Below are positions 1-6,560 of a DNA stretch of 11,104 bases, piece after piece. The number at the start of each line of letters is the position of its first letter. The first letter of the stretch is position 1. Origin of the DNA: Rhodospirillales bacterium (lineage in GTDB: Bacteria; Pseudomonadota; Alphaproteobacteria; UBA8366; JADFVY01); assembly GCA_024644185.1 (NCBI GenBank), contig JAHELM010000038.1, positions 1 to 11,104 of the forward strand. The letters run 5' to 3'. A program made the translations under genes and the position numbers. The notes under the pieces were generated by a model, which was not told where the DNA came from, did no database searches, and saw only the letters and a program-made list of their open reading frames with translations.

Positions 1-356
1 CCAATATCCTGCGCGACCTGACCGAGGACGCGGAGCGCGGGCGGCTTTATCTGCCGCGAGAGCTGCTGGCGGCGCAAGGCATCGGCGCCGTAGACCCGGC
101 GGCGGTGCTGGCGCATCCGGGGATCGGCGCGGTCTGCGCCGAACTGGCCACGGTGGCGGCGCGCCACTATCTGGAGGCGGAGGCCGAATTCGCCGGCAGG
201 CCGCGCCGGCCGCTGCGCCCGGCACGGGCGATGATGGCGGTCTACCGCCTGCTGCTCGACCGGTTGCAGGCGCGCGGCTGGGACCGGCTGGCGGAACGCC
301 CGCGCATCGGCCGCGCCACCAAGCTGTGGATCGCGCTGCGCGCGAGCCTGTCCTGA
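1..356 (+). CDS. hpnD: Presqualene diphosphate synthase HpnD, C-terminal part (5' end outside window)
   Basis: This is the last 117 codons of a squalene/phytoene-synthase family protein; the reading frame is open from base 3 and the stop is TGA at 354-356. The segment NILRDLTEDAERGRLYLPRE, at the start of the visible part, is typical of trans-isoprenyl diphosphate synthases of the squalene synthase type and contains the second Asp-rich motif region (DLTED) that helps bind Mg-diphosphate. In hopanoid-making bacteria HpnD condenses two farnesyl diphosphates to presqualene diphosphate, which HpnC and HpnE turn into squalene. HpnD is chosen over the paralogue HpnC because hpnE follows immediately (3-nt gap), the usual hpnC-hpnD-hpnE order. 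The family is about 280 residues, so roughly 60% is missing to the left. An in-frame GTG at 105 is internal, not a start. Confidence 0.88.
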   Translation, partial: NILRDLTEDAERGRLYLPRELLAAQGIGAVDPAAVLAHPGIGAVCAELATVAARHYLEAEAEFAGRPRRPLRPARAMMAVYRLLLDRLQARGWDRLAERPRIGRATKLWIALRASLS

Positions 357-359
357 GCG

Positions 360-1634
360 ATGGAGGCGCGCGCGCATATCGTCGGCGCCGGCATGGCCGG
401 GCTGGCCTGCGCCACGCGCCTGGCCGCGTCCGGCATCCCGGTGACGCTGTACGAGGCAACCGGACTGGCCGGCGGGCGCTGCCGGTCCTGGCATGACAGC
501 CATCTCGACCGGATCGTCGACAATGGCAGCCATCTGCTGCTGTCGGGCAATCGCGCGGTGCGCGCCTATCTGTCGGAGATCGGCGCCGCGGATGCGCTGG
601 CCGGGCCGGGCGATGCCGCCCTGCCCTTCCTCGATCTGGCGGACGGCGCGCGCTGGACGTTGCGGCCGGGCCGGGGCCATCTGCCCTGGTGGCTGTTGAT
701 GCCGTCGCGCCGCGTGCCGGGTGGCGGAACGCTGACGCATCTCGGCGGCATGCTGCGCCTGGCGCGGGCCGGCGCGGCCGATACCGTCGCGGGCTTGCTG
801 GGCGACAATCCCCTCTATCGCCGCCTGTGGGAGCCGCTGGCGGTTTCCGTGCTCAACACCCCGGCGGAACTGGCCTCGGCCCGGCTGCTGGCACGGGTAC
901 TGGACGAGACCATCGGCGCCGGCGGTGCGGCCTGCCGGCCGCTGACCGCGCCCGGCGGCCTCGGCGCGGCCTTCGTCGACCCGGCCCTGGCCTTTCTGGC
1001 GGGCCGGGGCGCGGAGACCCTGTTGCGACACAGGATTACCGGGCTGGCCCGTACCACCGGACGGGTGACGGCGCTGCGCCTCGACGGCGCCACCCGGACG
1101 CTGGGTCGGCATGACCGGGTGGTTCTGGCGCTGCCGCCCTGGGCCGCCGCCGAGATCCATCGCGCCGCCGACATACCCGCCCGCCACCATGCCATCGTCA
1201 ATGCGCATTTCCGCCTGGATCGCCCGGCTGTCCTGCCCGGCGGCGCGATGCTGATGGGGCTGGTGGGCGGCACGGCGCAGTGGCTGTTCATCCGCGGCGA
1301 CGTTCTGTCGGTCACGGTCAGCGCGGCGGACGATCTGGCCGCGCGCGAGGCCGACGATATCGCTGGCCTGCTGTGGCGCGATGCCGCCCGGGCGCTGGAT
1401 CTGCCGGCCGAACCCGTGCCGCCGCATCGCGTCGTCAAGGAACGCCGCGCCACCTTCTCGCAGACCCCGGACCAGGCCGGCGCACGGCCCGGCCCCGCCA
1501 CCGGGTACGAGAACCTGTATCTGGCTGGCGACTGGACCGATACCGGCCTGCCCGCCACCGTCGAGGGCGCCATCCGCTCCGGCCACGCCGCCGCGGCGGC
1601 CGTTCTGGGGGATATCCGCGACATTTCCGCCTGA
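360..1634 (+). CDS. hpnE: Hydroxysqualene dehydroxylase / squalene-associated FAD-dependent desaturase HpnE
   Basis: The 424-residue product is a flavin amine oxidase/phytoene desaturase-like protein. An N-terminal Rossmann FAD motif, IVGAGMAGL, sits at about residues 7-15, followed by the GGR motif (LAGGRCRSW, about 36-44). A C-terminal FAD-binding segment, YLAGDWTDTGLPATVEGA, lies at about 387-404. HpnE carries out the last step of the HpnCDE route, reducing hydroxysqualene to squalene for hopanoid synthesis, probably at the inner face of the cytoplasmic membrane. The ATG at 360 lies 3 nt after the hpnD stop, so translation is probably coupled; no strong Shine-Dalgarno is visible. The length matches the family. 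A generic FAD-dependent desaturase is the alternative, but the hpnD neighbour makes HpnE the best call. Confidence 0.92.
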   Translation: MEARAHIVGAGMAGLACATRLAASGIPVTLYEATGLAGGRCRSWHDSHLDRIVDNGSHLLLSGNRAVRAYLSEIGAADALAGPGDAALPFLDLADGARWTLRPGRGHLPWWLLMPSRRVPGGGTLTHLGGMLRLARAGAADTVAGLLGDNPLYRRLWEPLAVSVLNTPAELASARLLARVLDETIGAGGAACRPLTAPGGLGAAFVDPALAFLAGRGAETLLRHRITGLARTTGRVTALRLDGATRTLGRHDRVVLALPPWAAAEIHRAADIPARHHAIVNAHFRLDRPAVLPGGAMLMGLVGGTAQWLFIRGDVLSVTVSAADDLAAREADDIAGLLWRDAARALDLPAEPVPPHRVVKERRATFSQTPDQAGARPGPATGYENLYLAGDWTDTGLPATVEGAIRSGHAAAAAVLGDIRDISA

Positions 1635-1697
1635 TCCGCTGGAATCCGGCGGCGTCCTGTGCCACATAAGGGGCGAAATCGGGACCCCCGGCGCACA

Positions 1698-1704
1698 AAA
1701 GGAA
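1698..1704 (+). promoter_or_regulatory. Ribosome binding site of hisG
   Basis: AAAGGAA ends 4 nt before the hisG ATG at 1709, and the AAGGA core is spaced 5 nt from it. It fixes the start codon. In the 74 nt between hpnE and hisG I see no convincing promoter hexamers and no terminator, so read-through from the hopanoid genes cannot be excluded. Confidence 0.6.
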
Positions 1705-1708
1705 CCAC

Positions 1709-2377
1709 ATGACCCCGCCCGCCAACGAGAAACTGGTGCTGGCTCTGCCCAAGGGCCGCATCCTGCAAGAGGTGATGCCGCTGGTGCGCGCCGCCGGGAT
1801 CGAACCCGAGCCCGCCTTCGACGACCCGAAGAGCCGGGCGCTGCAATTCGCCACCAACATCCCGGAGCTGTCGATCATCCGGGTGCGCAGCTTCGACGTC
1901 GCCACCTTCGTCGCCTTCGGCGCGGCGCAGCTGGGGGTCGCCGGAAACGACGTGCTGATGGAATTCAACTATCCGGAACTTTATGCCCCGGTCGACCTGA
2001 AGATCGGCAAATGCCGGCTGGCCGTGGCCGAGCCGAAGGAACTGTTGCGCACCGACGACCCGCGCCGCTGGAGCCATATCCGCGTCGCCACCAAATATCC
2101 GGCGATCACCCGGGCGCATTTCGCCGCCCGGGGCGTACAGGCCGAATGCATCAAGCTGAACGGCGCGATGGAACTGGCGCCGGGGCTGGGCCTGTGCCGC
2201 CGCATCGTCGATCTGGTATCGACTGGCCGCACGCTGGCCGAAAACGGCCTTGTCGAGATCGAAACCATCGCCGAAATCACCAGCCGGCTGATCGTCAACC
2301 GGGCTGCGCTGAAGACCCGGCCGGTACAGGTCGGCGGCTGGGTCGACCGCTTCCGGGAGATCGCCGATGCCGCTTAG
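1709..2377 (+). CDS. hisG: ATP phosphoribosyltransferase, short form (HisG)
   Basis: HisG catalyses the first, committed step of histidine synthesis, joining ATP and PRPP to give phosphoribosyl-ATP. The 222-residue protein starts with the typical LVLALPKGRI (9-18) and carries the PRPP-binding loop DLVSTGRTLAENGLVEIE at 168-185, preceded by the conserved NGAMELAPGLGL segment (151-162). The roughly 220-residue length, with no C-terminal ACT-like regulatory domain, marks the short HisG(S) form. Known members need HisZ, a histidyl-tRNA-synthetase-like subunit, for activity and histidine feedback; HisZ is not in this window. The ATG at 1709 has a good ribosome binding site. The 3' end overlaps hisD by 11 bp, so the two are co-transcribed and probably translationally coupled. 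Confidence 0.96.
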   Translation: MTPPANEKLVLALPKGRILQEVMPLVRAAGIEPEPAFDDPKSRALQFATNIPELSIIRVRSFDVATFVAFGAAQLGVAGNDVLMEFNYPELYAPVDLKIGKCRLAVAEPKELLRTDDPRRWSHIRVATKYPAITRAHFAARGVQAECIKLNGAMELAPGLGLCRRIVDLVSTGRTLAENGLVEIETIAEITSRLIVNRAALKTRPVQVGGWVDRFREIADAA

Positions 2378-3671
2378 GCTGGATGCGCGCGCGCCCGGGT
2401 TCGAGACGGATTTCCGCGCCCTTCTGGCGGGCAAGCGCGAGGCCTCGGTCGACGTCAACGATACCGTGGCGGCGATCCTGGCGGATGTGCAGGCGCGCGG
2501 CGACGCGGCGGTGATCGCCTATACCAGCCGCTTCGACCGGCTGGACCTGACGCCGGCCACCCTGCGCATCGGGGCGGACGAGATCGACCGGGCGATGGCC
2601 GACGTGAAACCCGAGGCGCTGGCGGCGCTGGAACTGGCGGCTGAGCGAATCCGGGCCTTCCACGAGAAGCAGCTGCCCGCCGGCATCGACTACACCGACG
2701 CGGCCGGTGTACGGCTGGGCCAGCGCTGGACGCCGATCGGCGCCGCCGGCCTGTACGTGCCCGGCGGTACGGCGGCGTATCCCAGCTCGGTACTGATGAA
2801 TGCGTTGCCGGCCCAGGTCGCGGGTGTCCAGCGCCGGGTCATGGTGGTGCCGGCGCCCGATGGCGTGATCAATCCGCTGGTGCTGGCTGCCGCCCGCATC
2901 GCCGGCATCGACGAGATCTACCGCATCGGCGGCGCCCAGGCGGTGGCGGCCCTGGCCTTTGGCACGGCAACCATCGCCCCGGTCGACAAGGTGATCGGCC
3001 CCGGCAATGCCTGGGTCGCGGCGGCCAAGCGGCAGGTCTTCGGCACCGTGGGAATCGACATGATCGCCGGCCCGTCGGAAATCCTGGTGGTCGCCGATTC
3101 GGCGAACGACCCCGGCTGGATTGCCATGGACCTGCTGTCGCAGGCCGAACACGACGAGGCCGCGCAGTCGATCCTGATTACCGACGACGCCGAGTTCGCC
3201 GACGCGGTCGAGGCCGCGGTCGAAGGCCATCTGAAGACTCTGGCGCGGCGCGGGATCGCCGGCAGGAGCTGGGCGGATTTCGGCGCCGTCATCACCGTGG
3301 CCCGTCTGGCCGACGCCGTTCCGCTGGTCGATCGCATCGCGCCGGAGCATCTGGAACTGGCTGTGGAAGACCCGGACGCGCTGGCGGCACGGGTGCGCAA
3401 TGCCGGGGCAATCTTCCTCGGCCGCTACACGCCCGAAGCCATCGGCGATTATGTCGCCGGCCCGAACCATGTGCTGCCGACGGCACGCAGCGCGCGGTTT
3501 TCCTCGGGCCTTGGGGTTCTGGATTTCATGAAGCGCACGACCCTCGTCGGCTGCGATCGGGCGAGCCTGGCCCGGATCGGCCCGGCCGCGGTGATTCTGG
3601 CCGAGACCGAGGGGCTGGGGGCGCACGCCGCCTCGGTGGCCATGCGGCTCAATGCGGGAAGACGGGACTGA
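2367..3671 (+). CDS. hisD: Histidinol dehydrogenase (HisD)
   Basis: HisD oxidises L-histidinol to L-histidine in two NAD-dependent steps, the end of the pathway. The 434-residue protein is full length. Conserved segments run in order: PGGTAAYPSSVLMNALPAQ (132-150), IGGAQAVAALAFGT (187-200), DKVIGPGNAWVAAAKRQVFG (207-226) and GPSEILVVAD (235-244). The catalytic Glu-His pair is seen in APEHLEL (E327, H328). The four zinc ligands known from the E. coli enzyme are all recognisable: Q259 and H262 in SQAEHDE, D361 in GDYVAGPNH, and H420 in GLGAH. The start lies inside the end of hisG, with GGGAGA 6 nt upstream. No key residue is missing. Confidence 0.97.
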   Translation: MPLRLDARAPGFETDFRALLAGKREASVDVNDTVAAILADVQARGDAAVIAYTSRFDRLDLTPATLRIGADEIDRAMADVKPEALAALELAAERIRAFHEKQLPAGIDYTDAAGVRLGQRWTPIGAAGLYVPGGTAAYPSSVLMNALPAQVAGVQRRVMVVPAPDGVINPLVLAAARIAGIDEIYRIGGAQAVAALAFGTATIAPVDKVIGPGNAWVAAAKRQVFGTVGIDMIAGPSEILVVADSANDPGWIAMDLLSQAEHDEAAQSILITDDAEFADAVEAAVEGHLKTLARRGIAGRSWADFGAVITVARLADAVPLVDRIAPEHLELAVEDPDALAARVRNAGAIFLGRYTPEAIGDYVAGPNHVLPTARSARFSSGLGVLDFMKRTTLVGCDRASLARIGPAAVILAETEGLGAHAASVAMRLNAGRRD

Positions 3672-3676
3672 CGGAC

Positions 3677-4150
3677 ATGGCCGACCGGCGGATCGTGTCG
3701 CTGAACCTCGACGAGAAGACCGTGCTGCGGCGCAGCCCCGAGGTCGAGCACGAACGTGCCGTCGCCATTTTCGATATCCTGGAGAACAACAGCTTCGCGC
3801 CCGCCGGTCATGACGGCGGTCCCTACGCCCTGCGCCTGGGCATCGAGGACCGGCAGCGCCTGGTGATGGACATCCGCTCCGCCGATGGCGAGCCGATCGA
3901 AAAGGTGACCCTGTCGGTCACGCCGTTCCGGCGCATCGTCAAGGACTACTTCCAGATTTGCGGCAGCTATTTCGACGCCATCAAGCGGCTGTCCCCGGCG
4001 CAGATCGAGACCATCGACATGGCGCGGCGCGGCCTGCACAACGAGGGCTCCGACATGCTGGCCGAGCGGCTGCGCGACAAGGTGGAGGTGGACAGCGACA
4101 CCGCGCGCCGCCTGTTCACCCTGATCTGCGTTTTGCATATCCGCGGCTGA
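3677..4150 (+). CDS. UPF0262 family protein, function unknown
   Basis: The 157-residue protein matches my recollection of the UPF0262 family, found in Alphaproteobacteria and commonly next to hisD. Recognisable parts are an N-terminal RRIVSLNLDE segment, SPEVEHERAVAIFDILENN (about residues 20-38), and a C-terminal helical stretch with FQICGSYFDAIK and IDMARRGLHNEGSDML. There is no signal peptide or membrane segment, so it should be cytoplasmic. It has two Cys (in FQICGSY and LICVLHI) and no obvious metal or nucleotide motif. It starts 5 nt after the hisD stop and ends 4 nt before the phosphatase-like gene, so it is transcribed with hisGD. No function is established; the tight linkage only suggests shared expression. 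Confidence 0.85.
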   Translation: MADRRIVSLNLDEKTVLRRSPEVEHERAVAIFDILENNSFAPAGHDGGPYALRLGIEDRQRLVMDIRSADGEPIEKVTLSVTPFRRIVKDYFQICGSYFDAIKRLSPAQIETIDMARRGLHNEGSDMLAERLRDKVEVDSDTARRLFTLICVLHIRG

Positions 4151-4154
4151 CCCC

Positions 4155-4598
4155 ATGGCCGACCTGCCCGGAGCGGTCCTCTTCGCCTGTACGCTGAACG
4201 CACTGCGCTCGCCGATGGCGGCGGCGATCATGCGGCATCTGCACGGCCAGCGGATCTATGTCGATTCGGTGGGCGTGCGCCGGGGCGACCTGGACGGTTT
4301 CGCGGTCGAGGTCATGGAGGAGATCGGCATCGCCATCGACCGGCACCAGCCGAAAACCTTCGACGATCTCGATGACGGCTTTTTCGACACCGTCGTGACG
4401 CTGTCGCCCGAGGCCCAGCACAGCGCCGTCGAGATGACCCGGACCATGGCCTGCGAGGTCGAGTTCTGGCACACCTTCGATCCGTCGATCGTCGAGGGCA
4501 GTCGGGACGTCCGCCTCGACGCCTATCGTCAGGTCCGCGACCAGCTGATGAAACGAATCCTCGAACGCTTCCCGCCGCCCGGGCCGGTGACCCCGTGA
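4155..4598 (+). CDS. Low-molecular-weight protein-tyrosine-phosphatase / ArsC-fold protein
   Basis: The 147-residue protein has the P-loop of the low-molecular-weight phosphatase family near its N-terminus: C12-T-L-N-A-L-R18-S19, the CX5R(S) signature with the usual Asn at position 4 of the loop, followed by PMA. A candidate general-acid Asp-Pro pair occurs late in the chain (FDP, D109-P110), as in active family members. The protein could dephosphorylate tyrosine or a small molecule, or act as an arsenate reductase-like enzyme. The extra thiols expected for thioredoxin-coupled ArsC are not evident: the only other Cys is C100. It begins 4 nt after UPF0262 with no clear Shine-Dalgarno, so coupled translation is likely. 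It is the last gene of the hisG-hisD-UPF0262 unit. The family assignment is firm; the substrate is unknown. Confidence 0.85.
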   Translation: MADLPGAVLFACTLNALRSPMAAAIMRHLHGQRIYVDSVGVRRGDLDGFAVEVMEEIGIAIDRHQPKTFDDLDDGFFDTVVTLSPEAQHSAVEMTRTMACEVEFWHTFDPSIVEGSRDVRLDAYRQVRDQLMKRILERFPPPGPVTP

Positions 4599-4620
4599 CC
4601 CGTCGGCGCGCATGACGGAA

Positions 4621-4654
4621 AAAGGCGGCCGATCCTTTCAGATCGACCGCCCTT
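4621..4654 (-). terminator. Imperfect hairpin, terminator-like on the - strand
   Basis: Arms GGCGGCCGATC (4624-4634) and GATCGACCGCC (4641-4651) pair with one mismatch around a 6-nt loop, and two further A-T pairs form outside one mismatch. Five A's (4619-4623) precede it on the + strand, so read on the - strand the stem is followed by TTTTT. On the + strand it lies 22 nt after the phosphatase stop but has no U-tract. It may back up termination of the allA operon and could protect the 3' end of the his transcript. Confidence 0.45.
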
Positions 4655-4686
4655 GGAGGTACATGAAGAAAGATCCCCGTGGAAGT

Positions 4687-4703
4687 CCGGCACCGCCGGT
4701 TTT
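4687..4703 (+). terminator. Short GC hairpin followed by TTTT
   Basis: CCGGC (4687-4691), loop ACC, GCCGG (4695-4699), then TTTT (4700-4703). This is a minimal intrinsic-terminator shape on the + strand, about 90 nt downstream of the phosphatase-like gene. The stem is only 5 bp, and such short GC stems arise easily by chance in GC-rich DNA, so the call is weak. Confidence 0.3.
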
Positions 4704-4950
4704 CCCGCCTCGGGTTCGGTCGATGCCCGGCCGGGCCGCGTAAAGCCCGGATCCGGTTGGGGTGGAGGGGTTCACCCGCGGGGTCCGTGGGGGCACAAAC
4801 CTTCGGGAACCCGCACCGGCCGCATCTTCCAGATGTTAAAATCGTCCTCGGTATCGGCGATTTCAAGTCCTTGGTAAATTTTATGCTAACAAACGCCCGG
4901 ACCGCGGGCCAATCACCCTTGCGTGATTCCCGGCCACCATGCTCCGCAAT

Positions 4951-5026
4951 CGCAACAACGCAAGAAAAGCAAGCCTGACCCCAAAATCGCAATCGGGGTC
5001 AGGCTTGCTTTTCTTGCGTTGTTGCG
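4951..5026. repeat. Perfect 32-bp inverted repeat, 12-nt loop (bidirectional terminator or REP-like palindrome)
   Basis: Bases 4951-4982 and 4995-5026 are exact reverse complements (32 of 32), separated by AAAATCGCAATC. The inner 14 bp, GCAAGCCTGACCCC (4969-4982) with its partner (4995-5008), is flanked by AAGAAAA on the left (4962-4968) and TTTTCTT on the right (5009-5015). The layout A-tract, GC-rich stem, U-tract therefore exists on both strands, as expected for a terminator shared by converging units. It lies 31 nt beyond the allA stop. The pairing continues perfectly for 11 bp beyond the U-tract, which termination does not need. That suggests a mobile or dispersed palindromic element, but no second copy occurs in the window. 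Confidence 0.9.
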
Positions 5027-5057
5027 GTTTACGCGATCAGGGATCAGATATCCGGGA

Positions 5058-5552
5058 TTACAGGATCCGCGCGACCGGATCGCCGGCGAGCACGTGTTCG
5101 TCGCAATTGGCGCCCGGGCCGGCGCGGTCGACCACCAGGAAATCCGACACCGCGCCCAGCGCGATCAGGGGATGGTGCCAGACACCGGGCGCATAGTTCA
5201 CGCCCTGGCCCGGCCCCGGCCGGAAGGCGACCAGATCCTCCGGGCCGGGCGGGACGCCGGGGCGCGCCACCACCACCAGCCAGGGATTGTCCGACAGCGG
5301 CATGAAGGCCTGGCTGCCCAGCGGATGGCGTTCCATCATGCGGATGGCCAGGGGCAGGGCCCGAGGCTGGCCGCGGAAGACACTGACGATCGCCCGGCCC
5401 TCGCCCGCCGCCACGTCCAGCGCCGCCAGATCGTGGAACCGCTCCGTCGTCCCCTCGTTGATCGGATAGTGCCGGGCGCCCGCCGTCTCGATGACGTCGC
5501 CGAAGGGCGCAAATGCCTCGCGCGTCAGCGGCAGGGGCGTGAGCGTGCGCAT
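5058..5552 (-). CDS. allA: Ureidoglycolate lyase (AllA)
   Basis: AllA splits (S)-ureidoglycolate into glyoxylate and urea, the last step of allantoin breakdown. The 164-residue cupin-fold protein matches the family length (about 160). It shows PFGDVIE near the N-terminus (16-22), YPINEGTTERFHDLA (29-43), ERHPLGSQAFMPL (74-86) and the metal-site segment NYAPGVWHHPLIAL (119-132), resembling the NVWHHPLFA region of the E. coli enzyme. The open frame extends 15 codons further upstream, but the ATG at 5552 is the better start: it begins 1 nt after the allantoicase stop (TGA-G-ATG), and the protein then starts MRTLTPLPLTREAFAPFGD as in family members. It is the last gene of the puuE-alc-allA operon, followed by the large palindrome. 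Confidence 0.95.
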   Translation of the reverse strand: MRTLTPLPLTREAFAPFGDVIETAGARHYPINEGTTERFHDLAALDVAAGEGRAIVSVFRGQPRALPLAIRMMERHPLGSQAFMPLSDNPWLVVVARPGVPPGPEDLVAFRPGPGQGVNYAPGVWHHPLIALGAVSDFLVVDRAGPGANCDEHVLAGDPVARIL

Positions 5553-5553
5553 C

Positions 5554-6555
5554 TCAGGCCGGCCGCCCGAAGATCCGCAGCCGGCTGACCCCGCCATCGG
5601 GGAAGATGTTCAGCCGCACATGCGAGACCGGTCCCTGTGCCCGGATCGTCTTCCGTTCGAAGACATGAACCGTGTCCGCCTTCAGCTTCTGGCGCTCCAG
5701 GGCCTCGTCCCAGAACATCGCCTGGGTAACCACCGACGAATCGGTGCCGCCGTCCACCAGGGCCGCCTGGATGCCGCAGCTTTCCGGGAAATTGCCCTTG
5801 AAATGCGCGGTATCCACCTCGATCCGCTCGATCGTTCCGGGATGGCCAAGCTGCACGACGATCCAGTCATTGCCCGGCTCGCGCCGCCGCCGGGTCTCCC
5901 AGCCATCGCCCATGTTGACGCCCCGACCGGGCGCCAGCAGCGCCCAGGGGCTGCCGTAATGGGCATTGTTGCAGGCAACGATGCGCCCGCCGCTTTCCAG
6001 CCCCGACAGTTCATGGATCTTGCCGCGGTCGCGCGCCGACCAGTCGCAATAAGGCTCGCCATACACCCTGAGCCGCGCCACGCCGCCATCGGGATAGATG
6101 TGCAGGCGCAGCCAATTGACCGGCCCCGCCTTGCCGACGGGCAGATAGTGATGCGCGCTCGGCCCCAGCGAAACCGCCGGCTGGATCTGCCGCCAGCCGG
6201 CATCGTCGCCGGGCTCGGATTCGCTCGAACAGCCCTCGACCATCGCCGCCGGCGGATAGTTGCCGGTAAAATGACTGGTATCGATGTCCAGCCCGTGGAT
6301 CACCCCCGGCCAGGCCAGCCGCACCAGGCACCAGTCATGCCCGACCCCGCGCCGGCGGCGGGTCTCCCAACCGTCCATCCACTTGCCGTTCTCATCGTAT
6401 TTGTCGGCGATGAAGACCGCCGGGGATTCGGCCAGCATTCGTGCCCGCGGCGCGAAAAACTCGTCGCTGGCCGCCACCGCCTCGGCGCCGAAGCGGGCGG
6501 CGGCCAGGTTGACGTAGCGGGTGGCGAAATCGGGAAGGCCGGGATCGGTCGCCAT
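5554..6555 (-). CDS. alc: Allantoicase
   Basis: Allantoicase hydrolyses allantoate to ureidoglycolate and urea. The 333-residue protein shows the internal duplication that defines the family. Repeat one has DGWETRRRRGVGHDW (61-75), DTSHFTGNYP (92-101) and LRLHIYPDGGVARLRVYG (149-166). Repeat two has DGWETRRRREPGNDW (217-231), DTAHFKGNFP (248-257) and VRLNIFPDGGVSRLRIFG (313-330). The open frame begins 51 codons earlier, but that part overlaps puuE and is not family-like; the ATG at 6555 lies 5 nt after the puuE stop and gives the typical start MATDPGLPDFATRYVNLA. The enzyme is cytoplasmic with no signal peptide. Note the symbol clash: E. coli allC is an unrelated allantoate amidohydrolase. 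This organism uses the allantoicase route, which gives urea rather than ammonia. Confidence 0.96.
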   Translation of the reverse strand: MATDPGLPDFATRYVNLAAARFGAEAVAASDEFFAPRARMLAESPAVFIADKYDENGKWMDGWETRRRRGVGHDWCLVRLAWPGVIHGLDIDTSHFTGNYPPAAMVEGCSSESEPGDDAGWRQIQPAVSLGPSAHHYLPVGKAGPVNWLRLHIYPDGGVARLRVYGEPYCDWSARDRGKIHELSGLESGGRIVACNNAHYGSPWALLAPGRGVNMGDGWETRRRREPGNDWIVVQLGHPGTIERIEVDTAHFKGNFPESCGIQAALVDGGTDSSVVTQAMFWDEALERQKLKADTVHVFERKTIRAQGPVSHVRLNIFPDGGVSRLRIFGRPA

Positions 6556-6560
6556 GGCGG

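Larger units (their letters stand above)
4599..5057. other. Convergent intergenic region, no convincing gene
   Basis: About 460 nt lie between the end of the phosphatase-like gene (+) and the end of allA (-). Open frames crossing it have no family resemblance and run through the palindrome or into the antisense of allA. It holds several hairpins (listed separately), a locally AT-richer stretch at about 4826-4892, and a weak 26-codon reading frame at 4663-4743 behind a GGAGG. I see no tRNA, no riboswitch I recognise, and no transposase remnant. The infA gene that I would expect after the phosphatase gene in many alphaproteobacteria is absent. Confidence 0.7.

Noticed and set aside
815..2458. 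547-residue open frame on the - strand
   Set aside because: It is antisense to hpnE and hisG, both clearly coding, is Arg/Pro/Ala-rich and has no family motif. Long antisense frames are common in GC-rich genomes.
2295..3626. 443-residue open frame on the - strand
   Set aside because: It is antisense to hisD, which has all catalytic and metal-binding residues; low-complexity composition and no motif.
4725..4736. GCCCGGCCGGGC 12-bp palindrome
   Set aside because: It has no loop and no partner element; such palindromes are expected by chance in GC-rich DNA.
4679..4978. 99-residue open frame in the intergenic gap
   Set aside because: No recognised motif, no ribosome site, Arg/Gly/Pro-rich start, and its end runs into the left arm of the palindrome.
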